From NCBI GenBank assembly GCA_001873365.1, contig MNYZ01000071.1, forward strand, positions 1 to 61,126: DNA of 61,126 nucleotides, given 5' to 3'. This document shows positions 26,912 through 35,727 of the stretch, piece by piece. The DNA is from Oscillatoriales cyanobacterium CG2_30_40_61 (GTDB taxonomy: Bacteria > Cyanobacteriota > Cyanobacteriia > Cyanobacteriales > Microcoleaceae). Made by a program: the position numbers and the translations under genes. Every line of letters begins with the position of its first letter. The first letter of the stretch is position 1. The notes under the pieces were generated by a model. The model searched no databases, was not told the DNA's origin, and saw only the letters and a program-made list of their open reading frames with translations.

Positions 26912-26940
26912 AAATCAGTCATCAGTAATCAGTTAACAGT

Positions 26941-27177
26941 TATCAGTTGTAGGGGCGGGTTAATCAAGATTTAAGTAATTAATAAAGATCTAAATAATCC
27001 CGCCCGTACCAGTTTCAGTTATCAGTTGTAGGGGCGGGTTAATCAAGATTTAAGTAATTAACAAAGATCTAAATAAACCCGCCCGTAACAGTTTCAGTTA
27101 TCAGTTGTAGGGGCGGGTTAACCAAGATTTAAGTAATTAACAAAGATCTAAATAATCCCGCCCGTACCAGTTTCAGT
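26941..27177. repeat. Three tandem 79-bp repeats
   Basis: Units start at 26941, 27020 and 27099, exactly 79 bases apart, with a partial fourth start at 27178. Each carries inverted arms GGGGCGGGTTA and TAAxCCCGCCC around an AT-rich centre (AAGATTTAAGTAATTAA). The array is flanked by short CAGTTATCAGTTAA repeats and lies immediately upstream of the helicase gene. Confidence 0.9.
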
Positions 27178-27223
27178 TATCAGTTAACAGTTATCAGTTA
27201 ACAGTTAATAAGTTTACAGTTAA

Positions 27224-29998
27224 ATGGCAGGTCTCTACTCTTTTGAAAAAAATCCATGCTATAATGCAAATTTTAATGTTAAAATTAGCCTTATTATTTA
27301 TATTCCTGTGTCCTACTCTACCGAAAACAATCCCTGCCTGGATCTCAACGACCTATTTCCATTTCCCCTGGATGAGTTTCAATGCAATGCCATTACAGCC
27401 TTGGATGATGGAAAGTCCGTTGTGGTTTGTGCGCCAACGGGTTCGGGAAAAACCTTAGTAGGAGAATATGCGATCCATCGGGCCTTAGCAGGGAATAGGC
27501 GAGTATTCTATACTACACCCCTAAAGGCGCTATCCAATCAGAAATTTCGGGATTTTCGAGAGCAGTTTGGGGTGGACAAGGTAGGGTTATTAACGGGAGA
27601 TATTTCCGTTAACCGGGACGCGGCGGTGGTAGTGATGACGACGGAGATTTTCCGCAATATGCTCTATGGTACACCGATTGGAGAGGTGGGAACCTCCCTA
27701 GAGTCGGTGGAGGCGGTGGTTTTGGATGAATGCCATTATATGAATGACCGCCAACGGGGGACGGTGTGGGAAGAATCAATTATTTATTGTCCCCGGGAAA
27801 TTCAATTGGTGGCGTTATCGGCAACCGTGGCCAATAGTGCACAATTAACCCACTGGATTTCCCAAGTTCATGGCCCCACAGAATTAATTTATTCTGACTT
27901 TCGGCCCGTACCGCTACAATATCATTTTTGCAATATTAAAGGCTTCTTTCCCCTCTTAGATGACTCCCGCAAAAGAATTAATCCTCGCCTCAAAGAAAAA
28001 AAAGGGATTCCCCAACGGGGTAGACGGAATGATATTCCCAGTTTAGGCGCGATTATCTCCCATCTTCAAGAACGGGATATGCTACCTGCTATTTATTTTA
28101 TCTTTAGTCGGAAAGGATGCGATCGCTCCGTTGCAGAAGTGCGTAATTTATCCTTAGTTAATGAAGCCGAAACCGCCCGATTAAAAGAGCGCATTGATGC
28201 CTTTTTAGCTTCGAGTCCCGAAGGTATTCGTCCCGAGCAAGTCGAAATTTTATACCGAGGAATAGCCGCCCACCATGCCGGACTTTTACCCACTTGGAAA
28301 GGGTTAGTAGAAGAATTATTTCAACAGGGATTAATTAAGGTAGTATTTGCCACGGAAACCCTCGCCGCCGGGATTAATATGCCCGCGAGAACTACAGTAA
28401 TTTCCAGTTTATCAAAACGCACCGATGACGGTCATCGCCTGTTAAAACCCTCGGAATTTCTGCAAATGTCGGGACGGGCTGGGCGCCGTGGTATGGATAC
28501 GGAAGGCTATGTGGTGACGGTACAAACCCCCTTTGAAGGAGCCAAGGAAGCGGCCTATTTAGCAACTTCTAAAGCTGACCCCTTAGTAAGTCAATTTAGC
28601 CCCAGTTATGGCATGGTTTTGAACCTATTACAACGCCATAGTTTAGAAAAATCTAAGGAATTAGTCGAACGCAGTTTCGGACAATATTTATCTACAATTA
28701 ATTTAATTCCTGCCCAAGAAGAAATTGATATTATGCAGGCGGAATTGGCATTAGTTGAAGCCCAATTTGGCTTTCAGGGCGAACAAAATATGGCATTGTT
28801 GGAAGAAACCCTAGCCAGTTTTGAAAAAGTTTATGAGCGCCTACGGGAAGAACGCCGTTTATTAAAATTATTACAACAGCAAGCCGAAGATACCCGAATT
28901 CACCGGATGGCTAACTGGATGGACATGGCTCCAGTAGGTACAACGGTTGGGTTACGGGGAAAAAACGTTCCCACCGCCCGCAGCCTTGAGTCTGACCCCA
29001 TTCCCGCCGTATTAGTCGCCAAAACCCCCAGTTCGGGACAGGCCCCCTATTTCCTCTGTTTGGGACGGGATAATCGCTGGTATGTGGTGAGTGCGGCTAA
29101 TATTGTGATGCTGCAACCCGATTCTAAACGGTTAAATCTCGATTATCTGGAAATTCCTAATATTCCTTTTAAACTCGGTCAATGTCGCAAGGGAGACGAA
29201 TTAACCGTAGCCATTACCCAACAAATTCCCCAATTAACTGCACCTGAACCGCCCCCAGAAGTCATCGCTCAACAAAAACAAGTCGAACGGTTAGAGTTAG
29301 AATTAGACTCCCATCCTATTCAGGCATGGGGGAAACCGAATAAACTGTTAAAACGGTGGCAACGGTGGGCAGAATTAAATGAAATGATTGAAGAAATGCG
29401 AGCGGAATTAGAAGAAGATTTAGCCCGTCATTGGGATGAATTTATGGCTTTAATTTCAATTTTGCAATACTTCCAAGCCCTCGATGAATTGAAGCCCACG
29501 GACTTAGGACAGGCTACCGCAGCTTTACGCGGAGATAACGAATTGTGGTTAGGTTTAGCCTTGAAGTCAGGGATTTTTGACCAACTCGACCCCCACCATT
29601 TAGCGGCGGCCTGTGCAGCTTTGGTTACGGAGGTTTCCCGTCCCGATAGTTGGACGCGCTATGACTTATCGGAGGAGGTAGAAAACGCCCTGGGACAGTT
29701 GCGCCATCTGCGTCAGGAATTGTTTAAACAACAGCGACGGTATCGGGTGGCTTTACCCATCTGGTTAGAACGGGATTTGACGGGTTTAATTGAGCAGTGG
29801 GCCTTAGAAACCGATTGGTTAGAGTTAGTCTCTAATAGCAGTTTGGATGAGGGGGATATTGTCCGAATGTTCCGAAGAACTTTAGATTTTCTCTCTCAAA
29901 TCCCCCATGTTCCTTATTTAAGTGAATCATTAAAACAAAACGCCCTGCGCGCCCGTCAGTTGATAGACCGATACCCGATTAATGAAGCAGTGGATTAG
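27224..29998 (+). CDS. Ski2/Mtr4-like DExH RNA helicase
   Basis: Up to 924 residues. Motif I is APTGSGKT, motif II DECH, motif III SATVAN and motif VI QMSGRAGRRGMD, followed by a DSHCT-type C-terminal region. It matches the cyanobacterial/chloroplast (ISE2-like) RNA helicases thought to act in RNA processing or decay. The first 28 residues are atypical, and a GTG at 27308 (VSYSTENN) may be the true start, giving 896 residues. The region upstream consists only of tandem repeats. Confidence 0.9.
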   Translation: MAGLYSFEKNPCYNANFNVKISLIIYIPVSYSTENNPCLDLNDLFPFPLDEFQCNAITALDDGKSVVVCAPTGSGKTLVGEYAIHRALAGNRRVFYTTPLKALSNQKFRDFREQFGVDKVGLLTGDISVNRDAAVVVMTTEIFRNMLYGTPIGEVGTSLESVEAVVLDECHYMNDRQRGTVWEESIIYCPREIQLVALSATVANSAQLTHWISQVHGPTELIYSDFRPVPLQYHFCNIKGFFPLLDDSRKRINPRLKEKKGIPQRGRRNDIPSLGAIISHLQERDMLPAIYFIFSRKGCDRSVAEVRNLSLVNEAETARLKERIDAFLASSPEGIRPEQVEILYRGIAAHHAGLLPTWKGLVEELFQQGLIKVVFATETLAAGINMPARTTVISSLSKRTDDGHRLLKPSEFLQMSGRAGRRGMDTEGYVVTVQTPFEGAKEAAYLATSKADPLVSQFSPSYGMVLNLLQRHSLEKSKELVERSFGQYLSTINLIPAQEEIDIMQAELALVEAQFGFQGEQNMALLEETLASFEKVYERLREERRLLKLLQQQAEDTRIHRMANWMDMAPVGTTVGLRGKNVPTARSLESDPIPAVLVAKTPSSGQAPYFLCLGRDNRWYVVSAANIVMLQPDSKRLNLDYLEIPNIPFKLGQCRKGDELTVAITQQIPQLTAPEPPPEVIAQQKQVERLELELDSHPIQAWGKPNKLLKRWQRWAELNEMIEEMRAELEEDLARHWDEFMALISILQYFQALDELKPTDLGQATAALRGDNELWLGLALKSGIFDQLDPHHLAAACAALVTEVSRPDSWTRYDLSEEVENALGQLRHLRQELFKQQRRYRVALPIWLERDLTGLIEQWALETDWLELVSNSSLDEGDIVRMFRRTLDFLSQIPHVPYLSESLKQNALRARQLIDRYPINEAVD

Positions 29999-30063
29999 GG
30001 TTTTTGGGTTAATAATTGATGGTTGATAAATGTCAAACTATATTGGGTTAAGGAGAACATCTT

Positions 30064-30321
30064 TTGAAAACAGAAATTAGCATTAATCTAGCTGATCAAG
30101 AAATAATTAATTTTCTGGCTGGTGGCATGACATCTCAAAGTTTAATTGAATTTCAAGTATCAGAAGCAGTTAAAGAAAGAGTAGCTGATTTAATTTTTCT
30201 TGAAAAAAGTAATAATATTTCTCCAGAAGAAAAATTAGAATTAGATCATTATCTGATCTTAGAACATTTATTAAGATTAGCAAAAGCTCAGGCCTATGAA
30301 TTTATTAAAGAGGGAGCTTAA
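30064..30321 (+). CDS. Small hypothetical protein paired with an HNH remnant
   Basis: An 85-residue acidic helical protein starting at TTG, supported by AAGGAGAAC just upstream. It contains SPEEKLELDHYLILEHLLRLAKAQA. Similar small proteins commonly precede HNH-endonuclease genes in cyanobacteria. The next gene is such a nuclease in degraded form, 9 bases away. Confidence 0.65.
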   Translation: MKTEISINLADQEIINFLAGGMTSQSLIEFQVSEAVKERVADLIFLEKSNNISPEEKLELDHYLILEHLLRLAKAQAYEFIKEGA

Positions 30322-30330
30322 ATTTTAATT

Positions 30331-30576
30331 ATGGAGCGTCCTTATTTAACTCAAGAAATTCGTCTTTTAGTAGCACAAAGAGCCGATTATTTATGTGAAT
30401 ATTGCCTAATTTCTGAAAAAGATACAATTTTAGGCTGTGCGATTGATCATATTATTAGTAAAGTAACTGCTAAAATTTTGGGATTTAATGATCAACAACG
30501 GTTGTTAGAACGTCAATTATTAATTGAGAAAAAAATATACCCTTCCCCTTCTGCTATGAAAAGAATAAAAAGTTAG
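30331..30576 (+). pseudogene. HNH endonuclease with an internal in-frame deletion
   Basis: 81 residues. The N-terminus (RADYLCEYCLI, then CAIDHIISK) is the first part of a cyanobacterial HNH nuclease with one Cys pair and the DH motif. It jumps directly to the usual C-terminal segment (VTAKILGFNDQQRLLERQ). The central block with the second CxxC, the Asn and the final His of HNH is missing. It is therefore almost certainly inactive. Confidence 0.7.
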
Positions 30577-30770
30577 ATTTTAATTTTAAAATAGGTTATT
30601 TTTGCAATAGGTTTTAACTTATTGCTACACAAACAAAACCCTACTAAAAATTATCCTTAACTTGGGAAAAATTAAGCAAGGTCAGCTTCATAAGGAAAAA
30701 ATAACCTTTAACGCTTTACAAAATGTCTAAGTTGACCTCATGAAAAATTTATACCTAATTTGTGGATATC

Positions 30771-31262
30771 TTAAAAATATTGAATGATTAAAGGTTTTTC
30801 GGGAATAAATCGAGATTGAAAAGCTTCTTTTTTACCCACGGCTTTAAAATTAGAAATATTCAGAGGAATATCTAAGGGTTTGAGGTCAGTTACCTCCCAA
30901 AAAATAGCAAAATTTGGGGCATCATTAGCCGCCGTAGCGGGACGATATTTCATGCCTTGGGGATGGCGACCGCGGCGGGAGTCTACATGACCAATATATA
31001 AGGCTTGCCAGGTAACTTTAGGAATAAAGGAACGATTTTCTTGCAAAGTTGCATAGATAAAAACCTTAACGACCCGATCATTTCGGTCTTGGTCAAGTTT
31101 ACGAAAAACCTCAAATTCTTGACTTCCAAACGCTACTTTTCCTTCCTGTTCACAAACATCCTGACCAGAGAGTAAATGAATTTCAGGTACGGGCGCAAGC
31201 AGTGAAAAATTACGGGTGGTCGGTTTTACAGTAGAATCGTGCATCAGCATCCTTTTCAACAC
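30771..31262 (-). CDS. Hypothetical protein, 163 aa
   Basis: A soluble protein without a recognised domain. It contains SQEFEVFRKLDQDRNDRVVKVFIYATL and a basic HVDSRRGRHPQGMKYRP stretch. The start could be the first or a later Met of MLKRMLMHDS. It is followed by SulP on the same strand, upstream-to-downstream order reversed, so the two are not an obvious operon. Confidence 0.5.
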   Translation of the reverse strand: MLKRMLMHDSTVKPTTRNFSLLAPVPEIHLLSGQDVCEQEGKVAFGSQEFEVFRKLDQDRNDRVVKVFIYATLQENRSFIPKVTWQALYIGHVDSRRGRHPQGMKYRPATAANDAPNFAIFWEVTDLKPLDIPLNISNFKAVGKKEAFQSRFIPEKPLIIQYF

Positions 31263-31331
31263 AAGCTCAAGATAATTAAATTATCCCATCTTTGGGTCAC
31301 AAAGAACAGAAAACAGCACTATCCCATCAAT

Positions 31332-33059
31332 TCAGGGTGAAGGAGAAACCCGTTGAGATAATTCTTTTATTGCTTGGTCGGTGCTTAAAAAAATGCGATC
31401 GCGTCCTAATTTATCCACAAATCCCACCTTTTCTAATTGATCAAAAACCGGGCCTTTAACCTCGGAAAGATAAAACTCAATTCCCATCTGGTGTAAATCC
31501 TCGATCAGACGTTGTAGGGTTTCTAAAGCACTGCCATCAATTGAGTTAATCCCACTACAGACTAATAGTAAATATTCAACTTCTTTCTGTTCTGTGACTA
31601 ATTTTAATAAATAGTCTTCTAAATATTTAGTATTCACAAAATATAAACTTTCATCAATTCTTATCGCCAAAATATGGGGGCTAGTTGTTACCGGATGTCG
31701 TAAAATATTGCGAAAATGTTCTGTATTTCCTACCCGTCCCACAATGGCAATATGGGGTTTACTGGTGCGAGCTAAATGTAAAATTAGAGAAATCAATACC
31801 CCAAAAATAATTCCCTGTTCCGCACTCGTTAGCAACACCGCCACGAAGGTACTAACCCAAGTAATGCCATCGAGTTTATTATAATTCCATAACCGTTTTA
31901 GGGTAGGAAAGTCGAGTAAATTTCCCACGGCAACTAAAATAATTGCAGCTAAACTGGTTTGCGGTAAATAATAAAATAAGGGGGTAAAAAACAAAACCGT
32001 TAACATCAAAAATAACGCCGTAATAATTGAGGCTAAGGCCGTATTTGCCCCGGCAGAAAAGTTAACCACAGAACGACTTAATCCCCCGGTTATGGGATAA
32101 CCTCCGGTTAAGGAAGCGGTGATATTAGCGGCTCCTAGGGCGATTAATTCTTGATTCGCTTCAACTTTTTGGCGTTTTTTACTAGCTAGAAATTGACCCA
32201 CGGAAAAGGCTTCCATAAAGCCCACAAAACTAATCGCTAAGGCAGAAGTTCCTAATAATTGAATTTGGTTCAAATCAAAATTAGGTAAAGTTAATGGTGG
32301 AAATCCTTTGGGAATTTCTCCGATCACTTTAACTCCAAACAATTGATCCAAATGTAATAACCCCACTAATATTGAACTTCCAATCACTACTATTAAAGGC
32401 GCGATTTTCGTAATCGGGATAATCAGAGATTCCTGAATTCCTTTTTGTTTTAGATATTGTCCTAATCCTTGATTGAAATATAATAATAGTGCTAAACTAA
32501 TAATTCCTAAACCAAAAGTTACTACATTTAGATTAGGAGTTTCTTTGAAAATAGCAGTAACTGTGCTAAAAAATGATTCTGTTTGAGGGATTTTAATTCC
32601 CAAAAGATGTTTAACTTGACTAAATCCAATTAAAATTGCCGCCGCACTAATAAACCCAGAAATTACCGCTTGACTCAGGAAATTAGCGATAAATCCTAAC
32701 CGAAAAATTCCGATTAAAAGTTCAATAATTCCTACTAATAATGCTAAGGTTAAAGCATATCCCCAATATTCCGGTGTGTTTTCCGTGGCGATCGCACTAA
32801 CTGCTGCGGCTACCATTAAAGAATCCACCGCCACTGGAGCCACAGACAGCATGGAAGCTGTTCCTAAACAGGCATAAACTATCTGAGGAAAAATGCTGGC
32901 ATAGAGTCCCACCTGGGGCGGTAAACCTGCCAGCATTGCATAGGCCATTCCCTGGGGAATTAACAAGCTCGCCACAATAATTCCGGCGGTTAAATCTCCG
33001 GTTAAATCTTCCCGTTTGTAATTTAATCCCCAGTTTAAAATCGGAAAATATTCCCGCAT
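31332..33059 (-). CDS. SulP-family anion permease with STAS domain
   Basis: A permease of about 575 residues. The SulP signature (LTGDLTAGIIVASLLIPQGMAYA), 10-12 membrane helices and a C-terminal STAS domain (LLVCSGINSIDGSALETL) are present. A frame reaching 33167 exists but would overlap the YgaP-like gene; the ATG at 33059 leaves a 10-base gap and is preferred. In this sulfide-oxidation context it may move sulfate or sulfite, but related proteins also carry bicarbonate. Confidence 0.85.
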   Translation of the reverse strand: MREYFPILNWGLNYKREDLTGDLTAGIIVASLLIPQGMAYAMLAGLPPQVGLYASIFPQIVYACLGTASMLSVAPVAVDSLMVAAAVSAIATENTPEYWGYALTLALLVGIIELLIGIFRLGFIANFLSQAVISGFISAAAILIGFSQVKHLLGIKIPQTESFFSTVTAIFKETPNLNVVTFGLGIISLALLLYFNQGLGQYLKQKGIQESLIIPITKIAPLIVVIGSSILVGLLHLDQLFGVKVIGEIPKGFPPLTLPNFDLNQIQLLGTSALAISFVGFMEAFSVGQFLASKKRQKVEANQELIALGAANITASLTGGYPITGGLSRSVVNFSAGANTALASIITALFLMLTVLFFTPLFYYLPQTSLAAIILVAVGNLLDFPTLKRLWNYNKLDGITWVSTFVAVLLTSAEQGIIFGVLISLILHLARTSKPHIAIVGRVGNTEHFRNILRHPVTTSPHILAIRIDESLYFVNTKYLEDYLLKLVTEQKEVEYLLLVCSGINSIDGSALETLQRLIEDLHQMGIEFYLSEVKGPVFDQLEKVGFVDKLGRDRIFLSTDQAIKELSQRVSPSP

Positions 33060-33069
33060 TCTTCCTAAC

Positions 33070-33609
33070 TTAAACACGCTGATTATAAGGTAATTTTGCC
33101 AATAACATTGCCATTGCACAGGTATTACTAATTCCGGCAAATAGCAATCCGGCTCCGACAAACCCACTTAAAAACAGGAAGTTGGGAGAAACAAATGCCC
33201 CCAATAAAGTTCCGGTTAAAATTAATGATCCGGCAACAATTTGTACCTGCCGCATGATACTAATGGGAGCATTTTTATTGATAACTGTTGGATATCCCGC
33301 TTGTTTCCAAGTATTTAATCCGCCCTGTAGGTGGCTCACCTGTTCAAATCCCGCTACCAATAATTTTTGTGCTGCTTGTCCACTGCGGTTACTGGTTTGA
33401 CAATACAAAACCACGGGTTTAGAGACATCCGAGGGTACATTGGCGGGGTCAAAGGTGGATAAAGGAACTAGAATTGATCCCGCAATATATTCCCCAGCGT
33501 GTTCAGAAGGTTCTCGAACATCAATTAAAGTAATTTTGTCTTGATCTAGCCATTGTTTTAAGGTTTCAGCATCAATGGACTGTAAGCGATCGCTAAGAGA
33601 TTTAACCAT
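33070..33609 (-). CDS. YgaP-like membrane rhodanese
   Basis: 179 residues. An N-terminal rhodanese domain has active-site loop CQTSNRS with C70 and LIDVREPSEHAGEYIAGS. A C-terminal DUF2892 pair of membrane helices (IVAGSLILTGTLLGAF, FLSGFVGAGLLFAGI) tethers it to the membrane. It transfers sulfane sulfur in the cytoplasm. It is co-directional with SulP (10-base gap) and downstream of the persulfide dioxygenase. Confidence 0.9.
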   Translation of the reverse strand: MVKSLSDRLQSIDAETLKQWLDQDKITLIDVREPSEHAGEYIAGSILVPLSTFDPANVPSDVSKPVVLYCQTSNRSGQAAQKLLVAGFEQVSHLQGGLNTWKQAGYPTVINKNAPISIMRQVQIVAGSLILTGTLLGAFVSPNFLFLSGFVGAGLLFAGISNTCAMAMLLAKLPYNQRV

Positions 33610-33665
33610 ATTTTTAGAATTGACAAATTAAGTAATTAGGATTAACCCGACCTATTGTATTATAC

Positions 33666-33700
33666 AACATCCTGATAGGATGTTTAAAGTGAAGCACTTT
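33666..33700. promoter_or_regulatory. Two small hairpins after the dioxygenase gene
   Basis: AACATCCT-GAT-AGGATGTT (33666-33684) and AAAGTG-AAG-CACTTT (33686-33700) are stacked between the dioxygenase stop and the YgaP-like gene. They may slow or stabilise the transcript; no T-run makes a clear terminator on the minus strand. Confidence 0.4.
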
Positions 33701-34388
33701 AATTTTTATTTCCACACTGTTGATTGGCGGGAACGGCTTCAGCAATTTTTTTGGGGTCGGGTAAATTTAAGTTATTCATCATGTCAATAAAACTGTCTCG
33801 ATCTTGACCCACAAAACGGGGATTAAATTGTTTTTCTTCTTCAATAGTAGAAACCATTCGTCCTTTATAGTCGTGACCAGGATAGACGGCGGTTTGATCG
33901 GGAAGGGTAAATAATTTTTGGGTAATATTATCGTAAAGTAACCCAGCATTTCCACTTTGAAAATCCGTGCGTCCACAGCCGCGAATTAATAAGGAATCCC
34001 CGGTTAAAATCCGATCGCCATTAACTAAATAAGCCACATGACTATCGGTATGTCCCCAAGTCGCGATCGCTTGAATTTTAACATCTCCAACCTCTAAGAT
34101 TTCTCCATCTTTAATCAAGCGATCAGCACAATTAACAATAGCGTTTTCTGGAACAACTCCCAAACATTTAGTTAGTTCTCGCAGTTTCCCAGTTCCAGTG
34201 ATGTGATCGGCGTGAACATGGGTTTCCAAACAATAGCGCAAGGTCAGTCCCAATTCTTGCAACAGGGTGAAATCTCGTTCCACTTGTTCCAATACGGGAT
34301 CGACTAAAACCGCCTCTTTGCTGGTTTCATCCGCGATCAGATAGGTATAGGTACTGGTTTCCGGGTCGAACAGTTGCCGAAAGAGCAT
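33699..34388 (-). CDS. ETHE1-type persulfide dioxygenase
   Basis: A 229-residue metallo-beta-lactamase fold. The metal motif THVHADH (H57, H59, D61, H62), GHTDSHVAYL, TGDSLLIRGCGRTDFQ and YPGHDYKGR are diagnostic of persulfide dioxygenases, which oxidise glutathione persulfide to sulfite with Fe(II) and O2. It is divergent from the Rieske/SQR genes and near two rhodaneses, fitting a sulfide detoxification pathway. Confidence 0.9.
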   Translation of the reverse strand: MLFRQLFDPETSTYTYLIADETSKEAVLVDPVLEQVERDFTLLQELGLTLRYCLETHVHADHITGTGKLRELTKCLGVVPENAIVNCADRLIKDGEILEVGDVKIQAIATWGHTDSHVAYLVNGDRILTGDSLLIRGCGRTDFQSGNAGLLYDNITQKLFTLPDQTAVYPGHDYKGRMVSTIEEEKQFNPRFVGQDRDSFIDMMNNLNLPDPKKIAEAVPANQQCGNKN

Positions 34389-34480
34389 GGTTTTTTACTT
34401 TTTTAGGGATCAGATTAACACAATAATACTACCATATAGTTTTATAAAAGTATAGATTTATGAAAAAAACGTAAAATTAC

Positions 34481-34509
34481 TTGACAAACATATAACCACG
34501 CATTATATT
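34481..34509 (+). promoter_or_regulatory. Sigma70-type promoter with overlapping operator dyad
   Basis: TTGACA (34481-34486), a 17-base spacer and TATATT (34504-34509) form a near-consensus promoter for the plus-strand sulfur genes. The dyad ATATAA-N7-TTATAT (34490-34508) covers the spacer and the -10. Sulfide-responsive ArsR-type repressors (BigR/SqrR class) bind AT-rich dyads of this kind; no such regulator is encoded in the window. Confidence 0.65.
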
Positions 34510-34573
34510 AAAGATAATTACATATTGTTCTCTCGCCTTAACTTCTCGGTATTTCTTTTATAAATGAACCAAA

Positions 34574-35107
34574 ATGGAAAATAGTATTCCTCTGGAAAAT
34601 CCGTCTATGTCCCGTCGTCAACTGCTAAATTTTCTCACAGGTGCAGTGGTGGCAACAACGGCGGGCGCAACCCTTTATCCCCTTGGCAAATATTTTCTCC
34701 CCCCCGTAGAAACCACAGAATGGGGTGGAATTTTAGCCAAAGATATCTTAGGAAATCTGATTCCCGCAGGCCAAATTCTGGCAGAAATCCCTGGAACTCG
34801 CGCCTTGGTTGCTGGGTTAGCCGGAGAACCAACTTATTTAACTATTGAAGAAAATGGTAGTTTAAGTCCGATTGGAATTGTTGATAATTGCACCCATTTA
34901 GGTTGTACATTTCCCTGGAATGGAGTTGACCAACAGTTTCAATGTCCTTGCCATGGTTCTCGTTATGACAGCGATGGCTCTGTATTGCGAGGGCCAGCAC
35001 CTTTACCCTTGAGATTAGTTCATGTTGAGGTTAAAGAGAATCAGATTTTGATTTCTCCCTGGACAGAATTAGATCCTCGAACTCAAGAAAAACCTTGGTG
35101 GGTTTAA
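34574..35107 (+). CDS. petC: Rieske iron-sulfur protein, PetC paralogue
   Basis: 177 residues. An N-terminal membrane anchor/twin-arginine-like region (SRRQLLNFLTGAVV) is followed by a Rieske domain with CTHLGC (C106, H108, C111) and CPCHGSRYD (C124, H127). It is the cytochrome b6f Rieske type. No petA, petB or petD lies nearby, so it is probably an extra PetC isoform. It is first in the plus-strand sulfur cluster, which suggests an alternative b6f subunit for sulfide-derived electrons. Confidence 0.88.
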   Translation: MENSIPLENPSMSRRQLLNFLTGAVVATTAGATLYPLGKYFLPPVETTEWGGILAKDILGNLIPAGQILAEIPGTRALVAGLAGEPTYLTIEENGSLSPIGIVDNCTHLGCTFPWNGVDQQFQCPCHGSRYDSDGSVLRGPAPLPLRLVHVEVKENQILISPWTELDPRTQEKPWWV

Positions 35108-35131
35108 TAACAATAAAAATCGGATTAAACT

Positions 35132-35566
35132 ATGTTTCAAAAAGTTACGGAATCCTTAGCAATTGGCAATCTAATTACCTCTGAAGAACTGCAAGAAATT
35201 GCGAAACAAGGGTATAGTACAATCATTGATTTATGTACACCCGTAGAAACCAAACAAATGCAGGTTGAGGAGGTTAAACAACTGGGATTCAATTATATTA
35301 GTATTCCGGTTTCTCTCCAAAACCTCAACTCAGAACTGTTAAAAACGTTTAGTAAAACAGTAAATACAGCATCTCAACCCGTTTATATTCGTTGTGCGTC
35401 GGGTTTGCGTGCGGGAGTGTTCACCTTGCTAACCTTAGCCGATCAACAAAATTGGACAGAACAGGAATATTTAGAACATCACCAAAAGTTAGGATTACAA
35501 CATAAACCCAACTGTCCTATTAAAGCATTTTCTGAGGAATATTTAGCTGATTTAAAATCCCCATAA
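35132..35566 (+). CDS. DUF442 phosphatase-like (Blh N-terminal type) protein
   Basis: 144 residues of the DUF442/beta-lactamase-hydrolase-like family, related to protein tyrosine phosphatases. The loop IRCASGLRAG has C88 and R93 (CX5R). In other bacteria this domain is fused to persulfide dioxygenase (Blh) or sits beside SQR genes. The separate dioxygenase lies 0.7 kb away on the other strand, so here the pair is split. A persulfide-transfer role is likely but unproven. Confidence 0.82.
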   Translation: MFQKVTESLAIGNLITSEELQEIAKQGYSTIIDLCTPVETKQMQVEEVKQLGFNYISIPVSLQNLNSELLKTFSKTVNTASQPVYIRCASGLRAGVFTLLTLADQQNWTEQEYLEHHQKLGLQHKPNCPIKAFSEEYLADLKSP

Positions 35567-35578
35567 ACCCAGAAAAAA

Positions 35579-35609
35579 TAGAGGCAATTAATAGCAAAAT
35601 TTGCCTCTA
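35579..35609 (+). terminator. Hairpin after the DUF442 gene
   Basis: TAGAGGCAA (35579-35587) / TTGCCTCTA (35601-35609) is a perfect 9-bp stem starting 13 bases after the stop. The T-rich stretch follows only ~10 bases later, so the terminator is weak. It suggests that the rhodanese/SQR genes may have their own promoter. Confidence 0.5.
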
Positions 35610-35653
35610 GCTTGATTAATTTTAAAGTGTAAATAGCATCTTATCAAGATTAG

Positions 35654-35667
35654 ATTTTGATCAAAAT
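35654..35667. promoter_or_regulatory. Perfect palindrome upstream of the secreted rhodanese
   Basis: ATTTTGATCAAAAT is a 14-bp perfect palindrome 60 bases before the rhodanese ATG; TTGATCAATAATTGAT follows closely. It may be a regulator site, type unknown. Confidence 0.35.
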
Positions 35668-35727
35668 GCGTTTAAACTAAGTTGATCAATAATTGATATT
35701 TTCCCTTTCATACTTGAGGCAAAAATC

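Noticed and set aside
26941-27177. 79-bp repeats as a CRISPR array
   Set aside because: Units are contiguous with no unique spacers and no cas genes nearby; they are tandem repeats.
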